64,000 bases of DNA from Bradyrhizobium commune (lineage in GTDB: Bacteria > Pseudomonadota > Alphaproteobacteria > Rhizobiales > Xanthobacteraceae), in NCBI RefSeq assembly GCF_015624505.1, contig NZ_CP061379.1, forward strand, positions 2,418,001 to 2,482,000, in the 5' to 3' direction. A program made the position numbers and the translations under genes. This document shows positions 1 to 7,886 of the stretch, in pieces. The notes beneath the pieces were generated by a model. The model was given only the letters and a program-made list of their open reading frames with translations. It was not told the origin of the DNA and searched no databases. Numbering within the stretch: the first letter of the stretch is position 1; every line of letters starts with the position of its first letter.

Positions 1-747
1 GCATCGGGCATCGGCAAATCGTCGGCGGAAGCACTGGCCGGGCTCGGTGCCCGGATCGTCTGCGCGGATCGCGCGCTTGACGCAGCGGAAGCGACCGCCG
101 CCGGCATTCGCGACAAGGGCGGTTGGGCCGAGGCCGCCGCGTGTGACGCCGCCAGCGCCGCTGACGTCAACGCATTGGCCAAAATCGCGATGCAAAAATT
201 TCCGCGGCTCGACATCGCCGTGACCACGCCCGGCCTCAACATCCGCAAGACCATCCTCGACTACACCGAGGAGGATCTCGACCGCGTCCTCACGCTGAAT
301 GTGAAGGGCACCGTCTGGTTCTTCCAGGCGTTCGGCCGCATCATGGTGGAGCAGAAGGGCGGCAGCATCATCGCCTGCTCCTCGGTCCGCGCTGTCACCA
401 TCGAGCCCGGCCTTGCGGTGTATGGGTCCACCAAGGCGGCGATCGGGCTTCTGGTGAAGGGCTTTGCGTCCGAGGTCGGCCGCGCCGGCGTGCGCGTCAA
501 CGCAATTGCGCCGAGCATCGCCGAGACCGCGCTGACCGGCCCGTTCAAGCAGCGTCCCGACATCTACAATCTCTACGCCGGCCACACCGTGTTCAACCGC
601 TGGAGCAGCGCCCATGAGGTCGCGACCGCCGTTGCCTATCTCGCCTCGGATGCCGCGAGCTATGTCAGCGGCAGCACGCTGTTCGTCGACGGCGGTTGGA
701 CCGCCGTCGACGGGCCGCCGACCGGCCTCACGCAGCTGCACAAATAG
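1..747 (+). CDS. SDR family NAD(P)-dependent oxidoreductase, 5' end cut by window
   Basis: The reading frame is open from base 1, so the start codon and first beta strand lie upstream of the window. The first residues read ASGIGKSSAEAL, the tail of the glycine-rich cofactor loop of classical short-chain dehydrogenases. The catalytic Ser (IIACSS) and the Tyr-x3-Lys pair (VYGSTKAAI) follow at the expected spacing, and the C-terminal part has the usual SGSTLFVDGGW. This supports a cytoplasmic NAD(P)-dependent oxidoreductase, probably on a hydroxyl or keto group. The substrate cannot be read from this fragment. It converges on the minus-strand gene that ends 12 bases further on. Confidence 0.9.
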   Translation, partial: ASGIGKSSAEALAGLGARIVCADRALDAAEATAAGIRDKGGWAEAAACDAASAADVNALAKIAMQKFPRLDIAVTTPGLNIRKTILDYTEEDLDRVLTLNVKGTVWFFQAFGRIMVEQKGGSIIACSSVRAVTIEPGLAVYGSTKAAIGLLVKGFASEVGRAGVRVNAIAPSIAETALTGPFKQRPDIYNLYAGHTVFNRWSSAHEVATAVAYLASDAASYVSGSTLFVDGGWTAVDGPPTGLTQLHK

Positions 748-759
748 GGCCATCCGCGT

Positions 760-1461
760 CTAGCCGGCAAAGCCCACGCGCTGGCGCAGCTCTCTCTGAT
801 CTGCGCCAGTCAGCAACGCGATCAGGGCGGCTGCCTCGTTCGGATGTGCAGCCCGCGCAGTCACGCCGGCTGTATACATCGTCACCAGCTCGCATCCCGG
901 CGGCAGCGATCCCGACAGCACGATGCCGTCGATTGCGATGATCTCGGTCGCCTGGGTGCAGCCGATCGGGCGTTGTGCGGTGGACATCGCAAGCTCCCGC
1001 ATCGCAGTCGCGCCATTCGGAAAGATCTTCAGCCGCGAGGCGACCTCATAGGCGATGCCAAGCTGATCCAGCACTTTTGCGACGTGCTGTCCCGCGGTCG
1101 AGGCTTTTGTGTCGGGCACGAAGATCGCGTCGGCGGCGCGCAAGACGTCGCGTAGATCGGCTTCGGTTTTGACCGTCACCTTGGCATCGCGGCTGCGGAC
1201 CGCGAGCGCCGTTTCGACCCGGCCGATATTGGCGATCGCGGCGGGGACGACGAGTTTCTCATCGGCAAGCTTCGTCAGCAGCGCCTGCGTCAGGATCACG
1301 AGATCGGCCGGCGTGCCCGCGCGCAGCCTGTCGGCCATGATGCCGACCGCACCGAATTCGCCATCGACTGCAAATCCCGTCTTCGCCTTGAAGGCCGCGG
1401 CGAGGCCGCGCACCAGGCCTTGCGCCGCGCCGCCGCTGAGGATGTTCACTGTATCAGCCAT
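760..1461 (-). CDS. ModA-like substrate-binding domain protein without signal peptide
   Basis: This 233-residue protein has the type 2 periplasmic-binding fold of the ModA/extracellular solute-binding superfamily: an N-terminal VNILSGGAAQGL strand-loop, then GTPADLVILT, and a ligand-loop-like region near STAGQHVAKVL. The start is the ATG at 1461, preceded by GGGAG five bases upstream. No hydrophobic leader precedes the domain, so it is either cytosolic or mis-started. It lies 18 bases after the Bug receptor gene and in the same frame as it, separated by one TGA at 1480-1482. The two are probably one transcript. Similar leaderless proteins are common in Bradyrhizobium-type genomes; the ligand is unknown. 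Confidence 0.75.
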   Translation of the reverse strand: MADTVNILSGGAAQGLVRGLAAAFKAKTGFAVDGEFGAVGIMADRLRAGTPADLVILTQALLTKLADEKLVVPAAIANIGRVETALAVRSRDAKVTVKTEADLRDVLRAADAIFVPDTKASTAGQHVAKVLDQLGIAYEVASRLKIFPNGATAMRELAMSTAQRPIGCTQATEIIAIDGIVLSGSLPPGCELVTMYTAGVTARAAHPNEAAALIALLTGADQRELRQRVGFAG

Positions 1462-1479
1462 GCCGGCTCCCGTCAGATT

Positions 1480-2454
1480 TCAGGATTTGTCGAACCGCTT
1501 GACGACATCGGCCCATTTTTCGATGTCGCCGCGCAAGAATTTGTCGAATTCGCCCGGCGTCATCGACATCGGCAGAGCCCCCTGTTCGGTCCACAGCTTG
1601 ACGATCTCGGGCCGCTTCACGAATGCACCGACGGCCGCGTTGAGCTTGTCGATGATCGGTCTCGGCGTGCCCGCCGGCGCCATCAGGCCGAGCCAGATCG
1701 TGGCCTCGTAGCCGGGCACGCCGGCCTCATTCGCGGTCGGCACGTTCGGCAGCACCGCGGAACGCAGCTTGCCGGTGGTCGCGAGCGCACGGACCTGGTT
1801 CTCTCCGATGTTCGGCGCCATCGCCGGCACCGCGTCGATCATCATCTGCACCTGGCCGCCGATCACGCCGCTGCGCGCCTCGCCGCTGTTACGATAGGGC
1901 ACATGGACGAGGTCGATGCCCGCCATCGCCTTGAACAGCTCGCCGGCCATGTGATAGGGCGTGCCCTGGCCGGAGGAGGCGTAGTTCAGCTTGCCCGGCT
2001 GCGCCTTGGCGAGCGCAATGAACTCTGGCAGCGTCCTGGCCGGCACCGACGGGCTCACGACGATCACCAAGTCGGACGAATTCACCGGCGCGATCGGTGC
2101 AAGGTCGCGCATCAGCTCGTATTTGCGCTGTTCAGCCGTCAGCAGCGATTCATTCGCCGTCTGCGTGTTCGACATCATCAGCAGCGTGTAGCCGTCGGCC
2201 GGTGACTTCGCTGCCTCGACCGTACCGATGACACCGCCCGCTCCGGTGCGGTTCTCGATCACGAAGGGCTGGCCAAGGCTCTCCTGGAGCGCGTTGCCGA
2301 TCAGCCGCGCCGCGACGTCGGCCGGCCCGCCGGCGCCGAAGGGCACGATGATGCGGACCGCATGCGCAGGATAGTCCTGCGCGAAGGAGGGCCCGGCAGA
2401 GACTATGGTGAGCAGGCCGGCCGCCAGTGCCAGCATGAATCGTGGGGCCGTCAC
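1480..2454 (-). CDS. Bug/TctC family tripartite tricarboxylate transporter receptor
   Basis: The protein has 324 residues. It opens with a Sec-type leader (MTAPRFMLALAAGLL, cleavage near SFAQ-DYP), followed by the Bug signature YPAHAVRIIVPFGAGGPADV. Further Bug family landmarks are PGKLNYASSGQGT and VPYRNSGEA. These are periplasmic receptors for carboxylates and related small anions. The start chosen is the GTG at 2454, because it has a strong AGGGAGG-type site five bases upstream; an in-frame ATG at 2436 would clip the leader. No TctA/TctB membrane genes are adjacent, so this is an orphan receptor, typical of the expanded Bug families of beta- and alphaproteobacteria. Confidence 0.88.
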   Translation of the reverse strand: MTAPRFMLALAAGLLTIVSAGPSFAQDYPAHAVRIIVPFGAGGPADVAARLIGNALQESLGQPFVIENRTGAGGVIGTVEAAKSPADGYTLLMMSNTQTANESLLTAEQRKYELMRDLAPIAPVNSSDLVIVVSPSVPARTLPEFIALAKAQPGKLNYASSGQGTPYHMAGELFKAMAGIDLVHVPYRNSGEARSGVIGGQVQMMIDAVPAMAPNIGENQVRALATTGKLRSAVLPNVPTANEAGVPGYEATIWLGLMAPAGTPRPIIDKLNAAVGAFVKRPEIVKLWTEQGALPMSMTPGEFDKFLRGDIEKWADVVKRFDKS

Positions 2455-2685
2455 GCCCGCCTCCCTGTCGTTTTTGTTGGCTGGCACTGTAACGGCAGCC
2501 GACGCGGACTGTCGACGCCTCACAAAGTCGATTACAGCCGGAATATCGGGCTGCTTTCGGTGTGATCGTGCGGCCTTTCGCGGTTGCAGCAGGAACGGGT
2601 GCCGAACGCGCCTTGAGCAAATCGCATGGGCATTGCCGGATAAATGCGCTCGGCCGGCTGGTCTTTTGATGTTACGAATTTGGCC

Positions 2686-4776
2686 ATGAACCAGCACGCC
2701 AAGATCGAGATCCGCCACTCCACCTGTCCGCATGATTGCCCCTCGGCCTGCGCCCTCGATATCGAGGTGGTCGAGGGCCGCAGCATCGGCCGGGTCCGCG
2801 GCTCGAAAAAGCAGACGTACACGGCTGGCGTCGTCTGCGCCAAGGTCGCCCGCTACGCCGAGCGCATCCATCATCCGGAGCGGCTGATCTATCCGATGCG
2901 CCGCACCGGGCCGAAGGGGTCCGGACAGTTTGCGCGGATCTCCTGGGACGAGGCGCTGGACGAGATCGGGAATCGCTTCAACCAGGCTGAACGCGAGTTC
3001 GGCGCGGAATCGATCTGGCCCTATTACTACGCCGGCACGATGGGGCTGGTGATGCGCGACGGCCTCAATCGTCTGACGCATGTGAAGAAATATTCGCGCT
3101 TCTATTCGACGATCTGCGCCAATGTCGCGCGCGTCGGTTACGCGATCGGCACCGGCAAGATCGCCGGCGTCGATCCGCGGGAGATGGCGCTGTCCGATCT
3201 CGTCGTGATCTGGGGCACCAATCCCGTCAACACCCAGGTCAACGTGATGACGCACGCCGCCCGTGCCCGCAAGGAACGCGGTGCCAGGATCGCGGCGGTC
3301 GACGTCTACGATAACGAGACCATGAAGCAGGCGGACATCAAGATCATCCTGCGACCGGGCACCGACGGCGCGTTCGCCTGCGGCGTCATGCATGTACTGT
3401 TCCGCGACGGCTACGCCGACCGTGCCTACATGGACAAGTACACGGACTGCCCCGATGAGCTCGAGGCGCATCTGGGGACGCGCACGCCCGAATGGGCGTC
3501 CGCGATCTGCGGCGTGCCGGTGGCGGAGATCGAGGCCTTTGCCAAGCTCGTCGGCGAGACCAAGCGGGCCTTCTTTCGCCTCGGCTACGGCTTCACCCGT
3601 TCGCGCAATGGCGCCACGCAGATGCACGCGGCGCTGTGCATTCCGGCGGTGACCGGTGCCTGGCAGCACGAAGGTGGCGGCGCCTTCTTCAACAATTACG
3701 CGCTGTGGCACTTCGACGAATCCATCATCGAGGGCCACGACGCGATCGACAAGGCGACACGGGCGCTCGACCAGTCGCAGATCGGCCGCATCCTCACCGG
3801 CGATACCGAGGCCCTGCACGGCAAGGGGCCGATCAAGGCGATGCTGATCCAGAACACCAACCCGATGACGGTGGCGCCCGAGCAGGCGCTGGTCCGCCAG
3901 GGGTTTGCGCGCGAGGATCTGTTCGTGGCGGTGCATGAGCAGTTCATGACCGAAACGGCGCAGATGGCCGACATCGTGCTGCCGGCGACCATGTTCATGG
4001 AGCATGACGACCTCTATTACGGCGGCGGCCATCAGCACATCTCGGTTGGGCCCAAGCTGATCGATCCGCCCGGCGAATGCCGCTCCAACCACGAGGTGTT
4101 GCAGGCACTGGCGCCGCGGCTTGGCGCGAAGCACCACGGCTTTGAGATGACGCCGCGCGAGTTGATCGACGCGACGCTGAAGCTGAGCGACCATGGCGAC
4201 ATCGCAAGCCTCGAGGCCGACCTCTGGCGCGACCTGCAACCGGATTTCCGCACCGCGCATTACCTCGACGGCTTTGCCCACGCCGACAGGAAATTCCACT
4301 TCAAGGCCGACTGGGCGCATCCGCCGTTCGGCCTGATGATGGGCGACTTCGAGAGCATGCCGTCGCTGCCCGACCACTGGGCGGTGATCGAGCACGCCGA
4401 CCAGGCTCATCCGTTCCGCCTCGCCACCAGTCCCTCGCGGAGCTTCCTCAACACCTCCTTCAACGAGACGCCGTCCTCGCAGGCGCGCGAGGGCAAGGCG
4501 AGCGTGATGATCCATCCGCTGGATGCGGCTTCCCTCGATATTGCCGACGGCGATGCCGTGACGCTCGGCAACACCCGCGGCGAGACCACGCTGGTTGCAG
4601 TCTTCTTCGAGGGCGTGCGTCGCGGCGTGCTGATCGCCGAGTCCGTTCATCCGAACAAGAATCATATCGGTGGCCGCGGCATCAACATGCTGACTGGAGG
4701 CGAAGCCGTCGCGCCGATCGGCGGCGCGGCGTTCCATGACAACAAGGTCTGGATCAGGAAAGCCGTTCCCACCTAA
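2686..4776 (+). CDS. Molybdopterin-dependent oxidoreductase, DMSO-reductase superfamily
   Basis: The protein is 696 residues from the ATG at 2686 (an upstream start at 2644 is open but less likely). Cys14, Cys18, Cys22 and Cys51 form an N-terminal 4Fe-4S site of the CxxxCxxxC-x28-C type. The molybdopterin-binding core follows (VVIWGTNPVNTQ, MLIQNTNPMTVAP, ADIVLPATMFMEHDD), with a C-terminal molydopterin dinucleotide-binding domain (PSRSFLNTSFNE onward, HPNKNHIGGRGINML). No twin-arginine leader is seen, so a cytoplasmic location is likely. There are no electron-transfer or membrane subunits nearby, so the redox partner and substrate are unknown. Its stop overlaps the stop of the convergent gene by four bases. 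Confidence 0.88.
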   Translation: MNQHAKIEIRHSTCPHDCPSACALDIEVVEGRSIGRVRGSKKQTYTAGVVCAKVARYAERIHHPERLIYPMRRTGPKGSGQFARISWDEALDEIGNRFNQAEREFGAESIWPYYYAGTMGLVMRDGLNRLTHVKKYSRFYSTICANVARVGYAIGTGKIAGVDPREMALSDLVVIWGTNPVNTQVNVMTHAARARKERGARIAAVDVYDNETMKQADIKIILRPGTDGAFACGVMHVLFRDGYADRAYMDKYTDCPDELEAHLGTRTPEWASAICGVPVAEIEAFAKLVGETKRAFFRLGYGFTRSRNGATQMHAALCIPAVTGAWQHEGGGAFFNNYALWHFDESIIEGHDAIDKATRALDQSQIGRILTGDTEALHGKGPIKAMLIQNTNPMTVAPEQALVRQGFAREDLFVAVHEQFMTETAQMADIVLPATMFMEHDDLYYGGGHQHISVGPKLIDPPGECRSNHEVLQALAPRLGAKHHGFEMTPRELIDATLKLSDHGDIASLEADLWRDLQPDFRTAHYLDGFAHADRKFHFKADWAHPPFGLMMGDFESMPSLPDHWAVIEHADQAHPFRLATSPSRSFLNTSFNETPSSQAREGKASVMIHPLDAASLDIADGDAVTLGNTRGETTLVAVFFEGVRRGVLIAESVHPNKNHIGGRGINMLTGGEAVAPIGGAAFHDNKVWIRKAVPT

Positions 4777-6155
4777 GGCACGCACTCGGTCACGCCGTAG
4801 CCTGCAAACTCCTTCGCGATGTTCGGGTCCATCGATTTCGCCTGCATGATGTCGGCCGCGCCGTCGCCGCCGCTTTTGCGGGTCGCGACGCCGCGGCCGA
4901 ACAGCGACGATGACGAACGAGGATTGCGCTGGATCGCGTCCGTATAATCCTTGATCGCCTCCGCGGTCCGGCCGAGCTTGAGGTTGACGAGCCCGCGGCT
5001 GTCGAGCGCCTCGCTCAGTCCGGGATCGACCTGGAGCGCGAGGTTGCAGTCGGCGAGCGCGCCTTGCAGGTCGCCGGTGGCGGCCCGGGTCCAACAGCGG
5101 TTGTTGAGCGCCTCTCCATCTCTGGGATCGAGGCGGATCACGGCGTCGAAATCCTGCATGGCGAGCGCATAGGCGCGCTTGATCGCGTAGACCTGGCCGC
5201 GCTTGTAGCGCGAGATCGCATCGCTGGCATTGGCCGCGATCCTGTGCGTGAGATCGGCGATGATCGGATCCCTGGCGAGATCGTCTGCGCTCGGCGCGGC
5301 GTCAGGTTGCACGACCTCGCAGACCGGCTTCTGCTGTTCGGATTTCGACGGAGGCCGATCGGCGCCCTTGTTGCCGGGCGGCTGTGCCACCAGGCCCGCG
5401 AACGAAAAGTCCGTCGTCAGCGACGACGACAGCCAGGGTACCTGCTCGCGGTTGGTCGCGCCGACCACGCCGTTCTTGGTGTTGGTCAGCGCCTGCTCGG
5501 CGCTGACATTGGGCGCGCGCATCTCGCGCAACAATTCGGTGACGAACAGGCTGTGGTCGGTCTGGCCGCTCGCAACCACCGCGCCGAGCGCGGCGGAATA
5601 GATCAGCAGCGAATTGCTCGGCGCGATCGCCGGCGCGAGGCCGGCCGAATAGCGGCGAAAGCGCCGCTCGAACGGATTGCGGCGGGAGGCGTCGATCAGC
5701 GCGATCTTGATCGCGGCGCCGCGCGCATTCATCTCCGCGAGAATGCTGTCGAGGCTGAAGCCGTCGCGCGAGACGTCGGGCTCGGCCCAGATTTGCGCAT
5801 CGACGGGCAACAGGTAGCTCTGCCGGTTGGACTGGATGCCGAACCCGTCGAAGAAGATCAGCGCCACCGCGCCCTGATTGATGCGGGCGTAGAAGCGATC
5901 GAGCGTTTGCCGCATGGCATCGCCGGTGAGGTTGATCTGCCGGTCGACGACGAAGCCGTCGCGGCTCAGTTCGTCGGCGATGTCCTGCGCGTCATTGGCG
6001 GCATCATTCAGCACGAATTCATTGTCGGGATATTTGGCGTTGCCGATCACCAGCGCGATTTTCGCGGCATCGGCGGCGCGGCTAGCAGTGCCACTGCTCG
6101 CGATGATCAAGCCTGCCAGCAACAGGGCGATGGGGGCGCGCATGAAATGGCTCAT
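4773..6155 (-). CDS. Caspase-fold (C14/metacaspase-like) TPR protein with lost catalytic dyad
   Basis: The protein is 460 residues. A signal peptide (MSHFMRAPIALLLAGLIIAS, cleavage near ASRAADA) leads into a p20 caspase-like domain at about residues 31-255 (KIALVIGNAKY, LLPVDAQIW). The two catalytic positions are altered. The usual SGHG is DGFG at 103-106, so the His position is Phe105. The usual DACR is DASR at 155-158, so the Cys position is Ser157. About three TPR units follow at residues 310-430 (SRYKRGQVYAI, ALNNRCWTRA, ALDSRGLVNL). It is therefore a secreted or periplasmic pseudo-protease with a protein-interaction tail. The fold assignment is firm; the role is unknown. Confidence 0.85.
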   Translation of the reverse strand: MSHFMRAPIALLLAGLIIASSGTASRAADAAKIALVIGNAKYPDNEFVLNDAANDAQDIADELSRDGFVVDRQINLTGDAMRQTLDRFYARINQGAVALIFFDGFGIQSNRQSYLLPVDAQIWAEPDVSRDGFSLDSILAEMNARGAAIKIALIDASRRNPFERRFRRYSAGLAPAIAPSNSLLIYSAALGAVVASGQTDHSLFVTELLREMRAPNVSAEQALTNTKNGVVGATNREQVPWLSSSLTTDFSFAGLVAQPPGNKGADRPPSKSEQQKPVCEVVQPDAAPSADDLARDPIIADLTHRIAANASDAISRYKRGQVYAIKRAYALAMQDFDAVIRLDPRDGEALNNRCWTRAATGDLQGALADCNLALQVDPGLSEALDSRGLVNLKLGRTAEAIKDYTDAIQRNPRSSSSLFGRGVATRKSGGDGAADIMQAKSMDPNIAKEFAGYGVTECVP

Positions 6156-6319
6156 CGGTGATCAAAATCTCCAGTCAGGATAGCGGCCATGGCCGGTAAT
6201 TCAATCGCGACGCGAAGTTGCGCCAACACGCTATGGTGACACAGCGTTGCAGTTTCTCCTTGCCCCCGCCGCCCGACCTGCCGCAAATGGCTGCAAACGA
6301 GAGCAGGGAAGCGAGTGCC

Positions 6320-7102
6320 ATGACCGATACGACCAGCGTCGTCACCGAGAAGCGCGGGCAGGCGTTCTGGATCACCATCAACCGGCCGGAGAAGCGCAAC
6401 GCGCTGAACGGCGAGGTGATCGCCGGCATTGCCAAAGCCTATCGCGACGCGCATGACGACAACGACGTCCGCGTCATCGTGCTGACGGGCGCGGGCGACA
6501 AGGCGTTCTGCGCCGGCGCGGATCTGCAGAATTCCGGTGCGGCTTTTGCGATGGACCATTCCAAGCCAAATGTCGACTATGCCGATCTGTTACGTGTGTC
6601 ACAGAACGCCACCAAGCCGGCGATTGCGCGGGTCGGTGGCGTCTGCATGGCCGGCGGCATGGGCCTGCTCTGCATGACCGATATGGCGATCGCCGCCGAT
6701 CACGTCGTCTTCGGCCTCCCCGAGGTGAAGGTCGGCGTCTTCCCGATGCAGGTGCTGAGCCTGTTGCAATCCATCGCGCCGCCGCGCCTCGTCAACGAAT
6801 GGGCCCTGACCGGCGAGCCGTTCGATGCGAAGGCCGCAAAGGGCGCGGGCCTGCTCAACTACGTGGTGCCGACGACCGAACTCGACGCCAAGGTCGACTG
6901 GCTGATCGGCCGCATCGTCGACAAATCCCCGACCGCAATCCGCCGCGGCAAATACGCGATGCGTGCCATCGCCTCGATGTCGTTTGACGAGAGCATCGCC
7001 TATACCGAAAGCCAGATCGCACTGCTCGCGATGACCGAGGATGCCAGGGAAGGGCTGAAAGCATTCGGCGAGAAGCGCAAGCCGGTCTGGACGGGAAGGT
7101 AA
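6320..7102 (+). CDS. Enoyl-CoA hydratase/isomerase family protein
   Basis: This 260-residue crotonase-fold protein begins at the ATG at 6320 (GGGA ten bases upstream); an in-frame ATG at 6287 is possible. The N-terminal strand (FWITINRPEKRNALNG) and the oxyanion-hole segment (DKAFCAGADL) are canonical. Of the two catalytic glutamates of enoyl-CoA hydratases, the second is kept (FGLPEVKVGV) while the first is replaced in the GGM stretch (MAGGMGLLCM), which suggests an isomerase, hydrolase or other crotonase chemistry as much as hydration. It is transcribed divergently from the caspase-fold gene across a 164-base gap and has no operon partner. Confidence 0.87.
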   Translation: MTDTTSVVTEKRGQAFWITINRPEKRNALNGEVIAGIAKAYRDAHDDNDVRVIVLTGAGDKAFCAGADLQNSGAAFAMDHSKPNVDYADLLRVSQNATKPAIARVGGVCMAGGMGLLCMTDMAIAADHVVFGLPEVKVGVFPMQVLSLLQSIAPPRLVNEWALTGEPFDAKAAKGAGLLNYVVPTTELDAKVDWLIGRIVDKSPTAIRRGKYAMRAIASMSFDESIAYTESQIALLAMTEDAREGLKAFGEKRKPVWTGR

Positions 7103-7130
7103 GGGGCGGGGCGGTGTGCCGCTGCTAGAC

Positions 7131-7270
7131 CCATCCTCCTGAGGTGCGAGCTGCGCGATGCGCTTGCCGTCGCGCCAGGAGCCTCGAAGGATGCCCGGCC
7201 GAGCGGGTGCAACGGGGCCGTCGCCCTTCGAGGCTTGCTCTGCGGCGCTCCGGCACTTCAGGGTGACGGT
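7131..7270. repeat. Nested imperfect inverted repeat in a 355-base noncoding gap
   Basis: Two pairs of arms are nested. The outer pair is CCTGAGGTGC at 7138-7147 and GCACTTCAGG at 7253-7262, with one mismatch on pairing. The inner pair is GCCTCGAAGG at 7181-7190 and CCTTCGAGGC at 7225-7234, a perfect match. The layout is that of a small structured intergenic element of the kind seen in many copies in Bradyrhizobium-like genomes, though no second copy lies in this window. The rest of the gap 7103-7457 holds the short hairpin at 7293-7320 and no credible gene. Confidence 0.5.
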
Positions 7271-7288
7271 GATGGAGCAAGAATCGAA

Positions 7289-7320
7289 AAAACAACCCCA
7301 TGCACAGTAGAGATGGGGTT
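7289..7320. repeat. 23-base dispersed repeat copy 1, with terminator-like hairpin
   Basis: Bases 7289-7311 match 35564-35586 exactly over 23 bases, although the two sites are 28 kb apart and unrelated otherwise. Here the repeat also forms a hairpin: AACCCCAT at 7294-7300 region pairs with ATGGGGTT ending at 7320, around an 11-base loop. It may act as a weak terminator for the crotonase gene upstream or be part of a dispersed element. There is no T tract, so a classical rho-independent terminator is not supported. Confidence 0.5.
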
Positions 7321-7457
7321 GAAACGCCTGGAGAATTTTCGGTCTTACCGAAAATTGCTTGCTTCGACGGGCAAAACAGCTGTATCAAGGCAGAATCGGG
7401 TTTAGCGCCTGACGTCATTCGTCGGCGCGAGCCAGGTGGTGCGTCCCGGCAGACGAG

Positions 7458-7886
7458 CTATCCCGCGTTGGCCTTCAGCCTCGCCGCCTGGATGCCCGCG
7501 ACCGCGCAGGCCTCGTCATTGTCGGAGGTGTCGCCGGAGATGCCGACGGCGCCGACGAGCGTGGTGCCGTCCAGGATCAGCACGCCGCCGGGGACCGGCA
7601 CCAGCGCGCCCTTGGCGATCGTGTTCACGGCGTCGATGAAATAGGGCTGCTCCTGCGCCCGCTGGTACAGCGCGCGCGAACCCAGGCCCATGGCCAGCGC
7701 GCCATAGGCCTTGCCGTGGGCGATCTCGGCGCGCATCAGGCTGGTGCCGTCCTGTGCTGCGGCAAGCTTGAGCACGCCGCGGGCGTCGAGAATGGTGACG
7801 ACCAGCGGCTTGAGCTTCAGCTCCGCGGCCTTCGCGAAGGCGGCGTCGAGGATTTTGCGGGCGGTGTCGAGCGTGAGTTCAGCCAT
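7458..7886 (-). CDS. GlcG/HbpS-family heme-binding-like protein
   Basis: The protein is 142 residues from the ATG at 7886 and shows the GlcG/HbpS/DUF336 fold pattern: LTLDTARKILDAAF, KPLVVTILDARG and the C-terminal GAVGISGDTSDNDEACA. Members bind heme or small molecules, or accompany hydroxyacid and glycolate oxidation genes. The start overlaps the last eight bases of the FAD/Fe-S dehydrogenase gene upstream on this strand and has AAGGAA about eight bases before it, which implies translational coupling. A role supporting that dehydrogenase is inferred from position only. Confidence 0.82.
   Translation of the reverse strand: MAELTLDTARKILDAAFAKAAELKLKPLVVTILDARGVLKLAAAQDGTSLMRAEIAHGKAYGALAMGLGSRALYQRAQEQPYFIDAVNTIAKGALVPVPGGVLILDGTTLVGAVGISGDTSDNDEACAVAGIQAARLKANAG

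Noticed and set aside
2455..5094. Long open minus-strand extension of the Bug receptor gene, reaching 1204 codons in all
   Set aside because: The extension lies opposite the molybdopterin oxidoreductase gene and is Arg/Gly/Ala-rich noise, and the receptor has its own GTG with a strong ribosome-binding site at 2454.
4773..6155. Active metacaspase, possibly part of a cell-death defence system
   Set aside because: His and Cys catalytic positions are Phe105 and Ser157, the protein has a Sec leader, and no defence genes are nearby.
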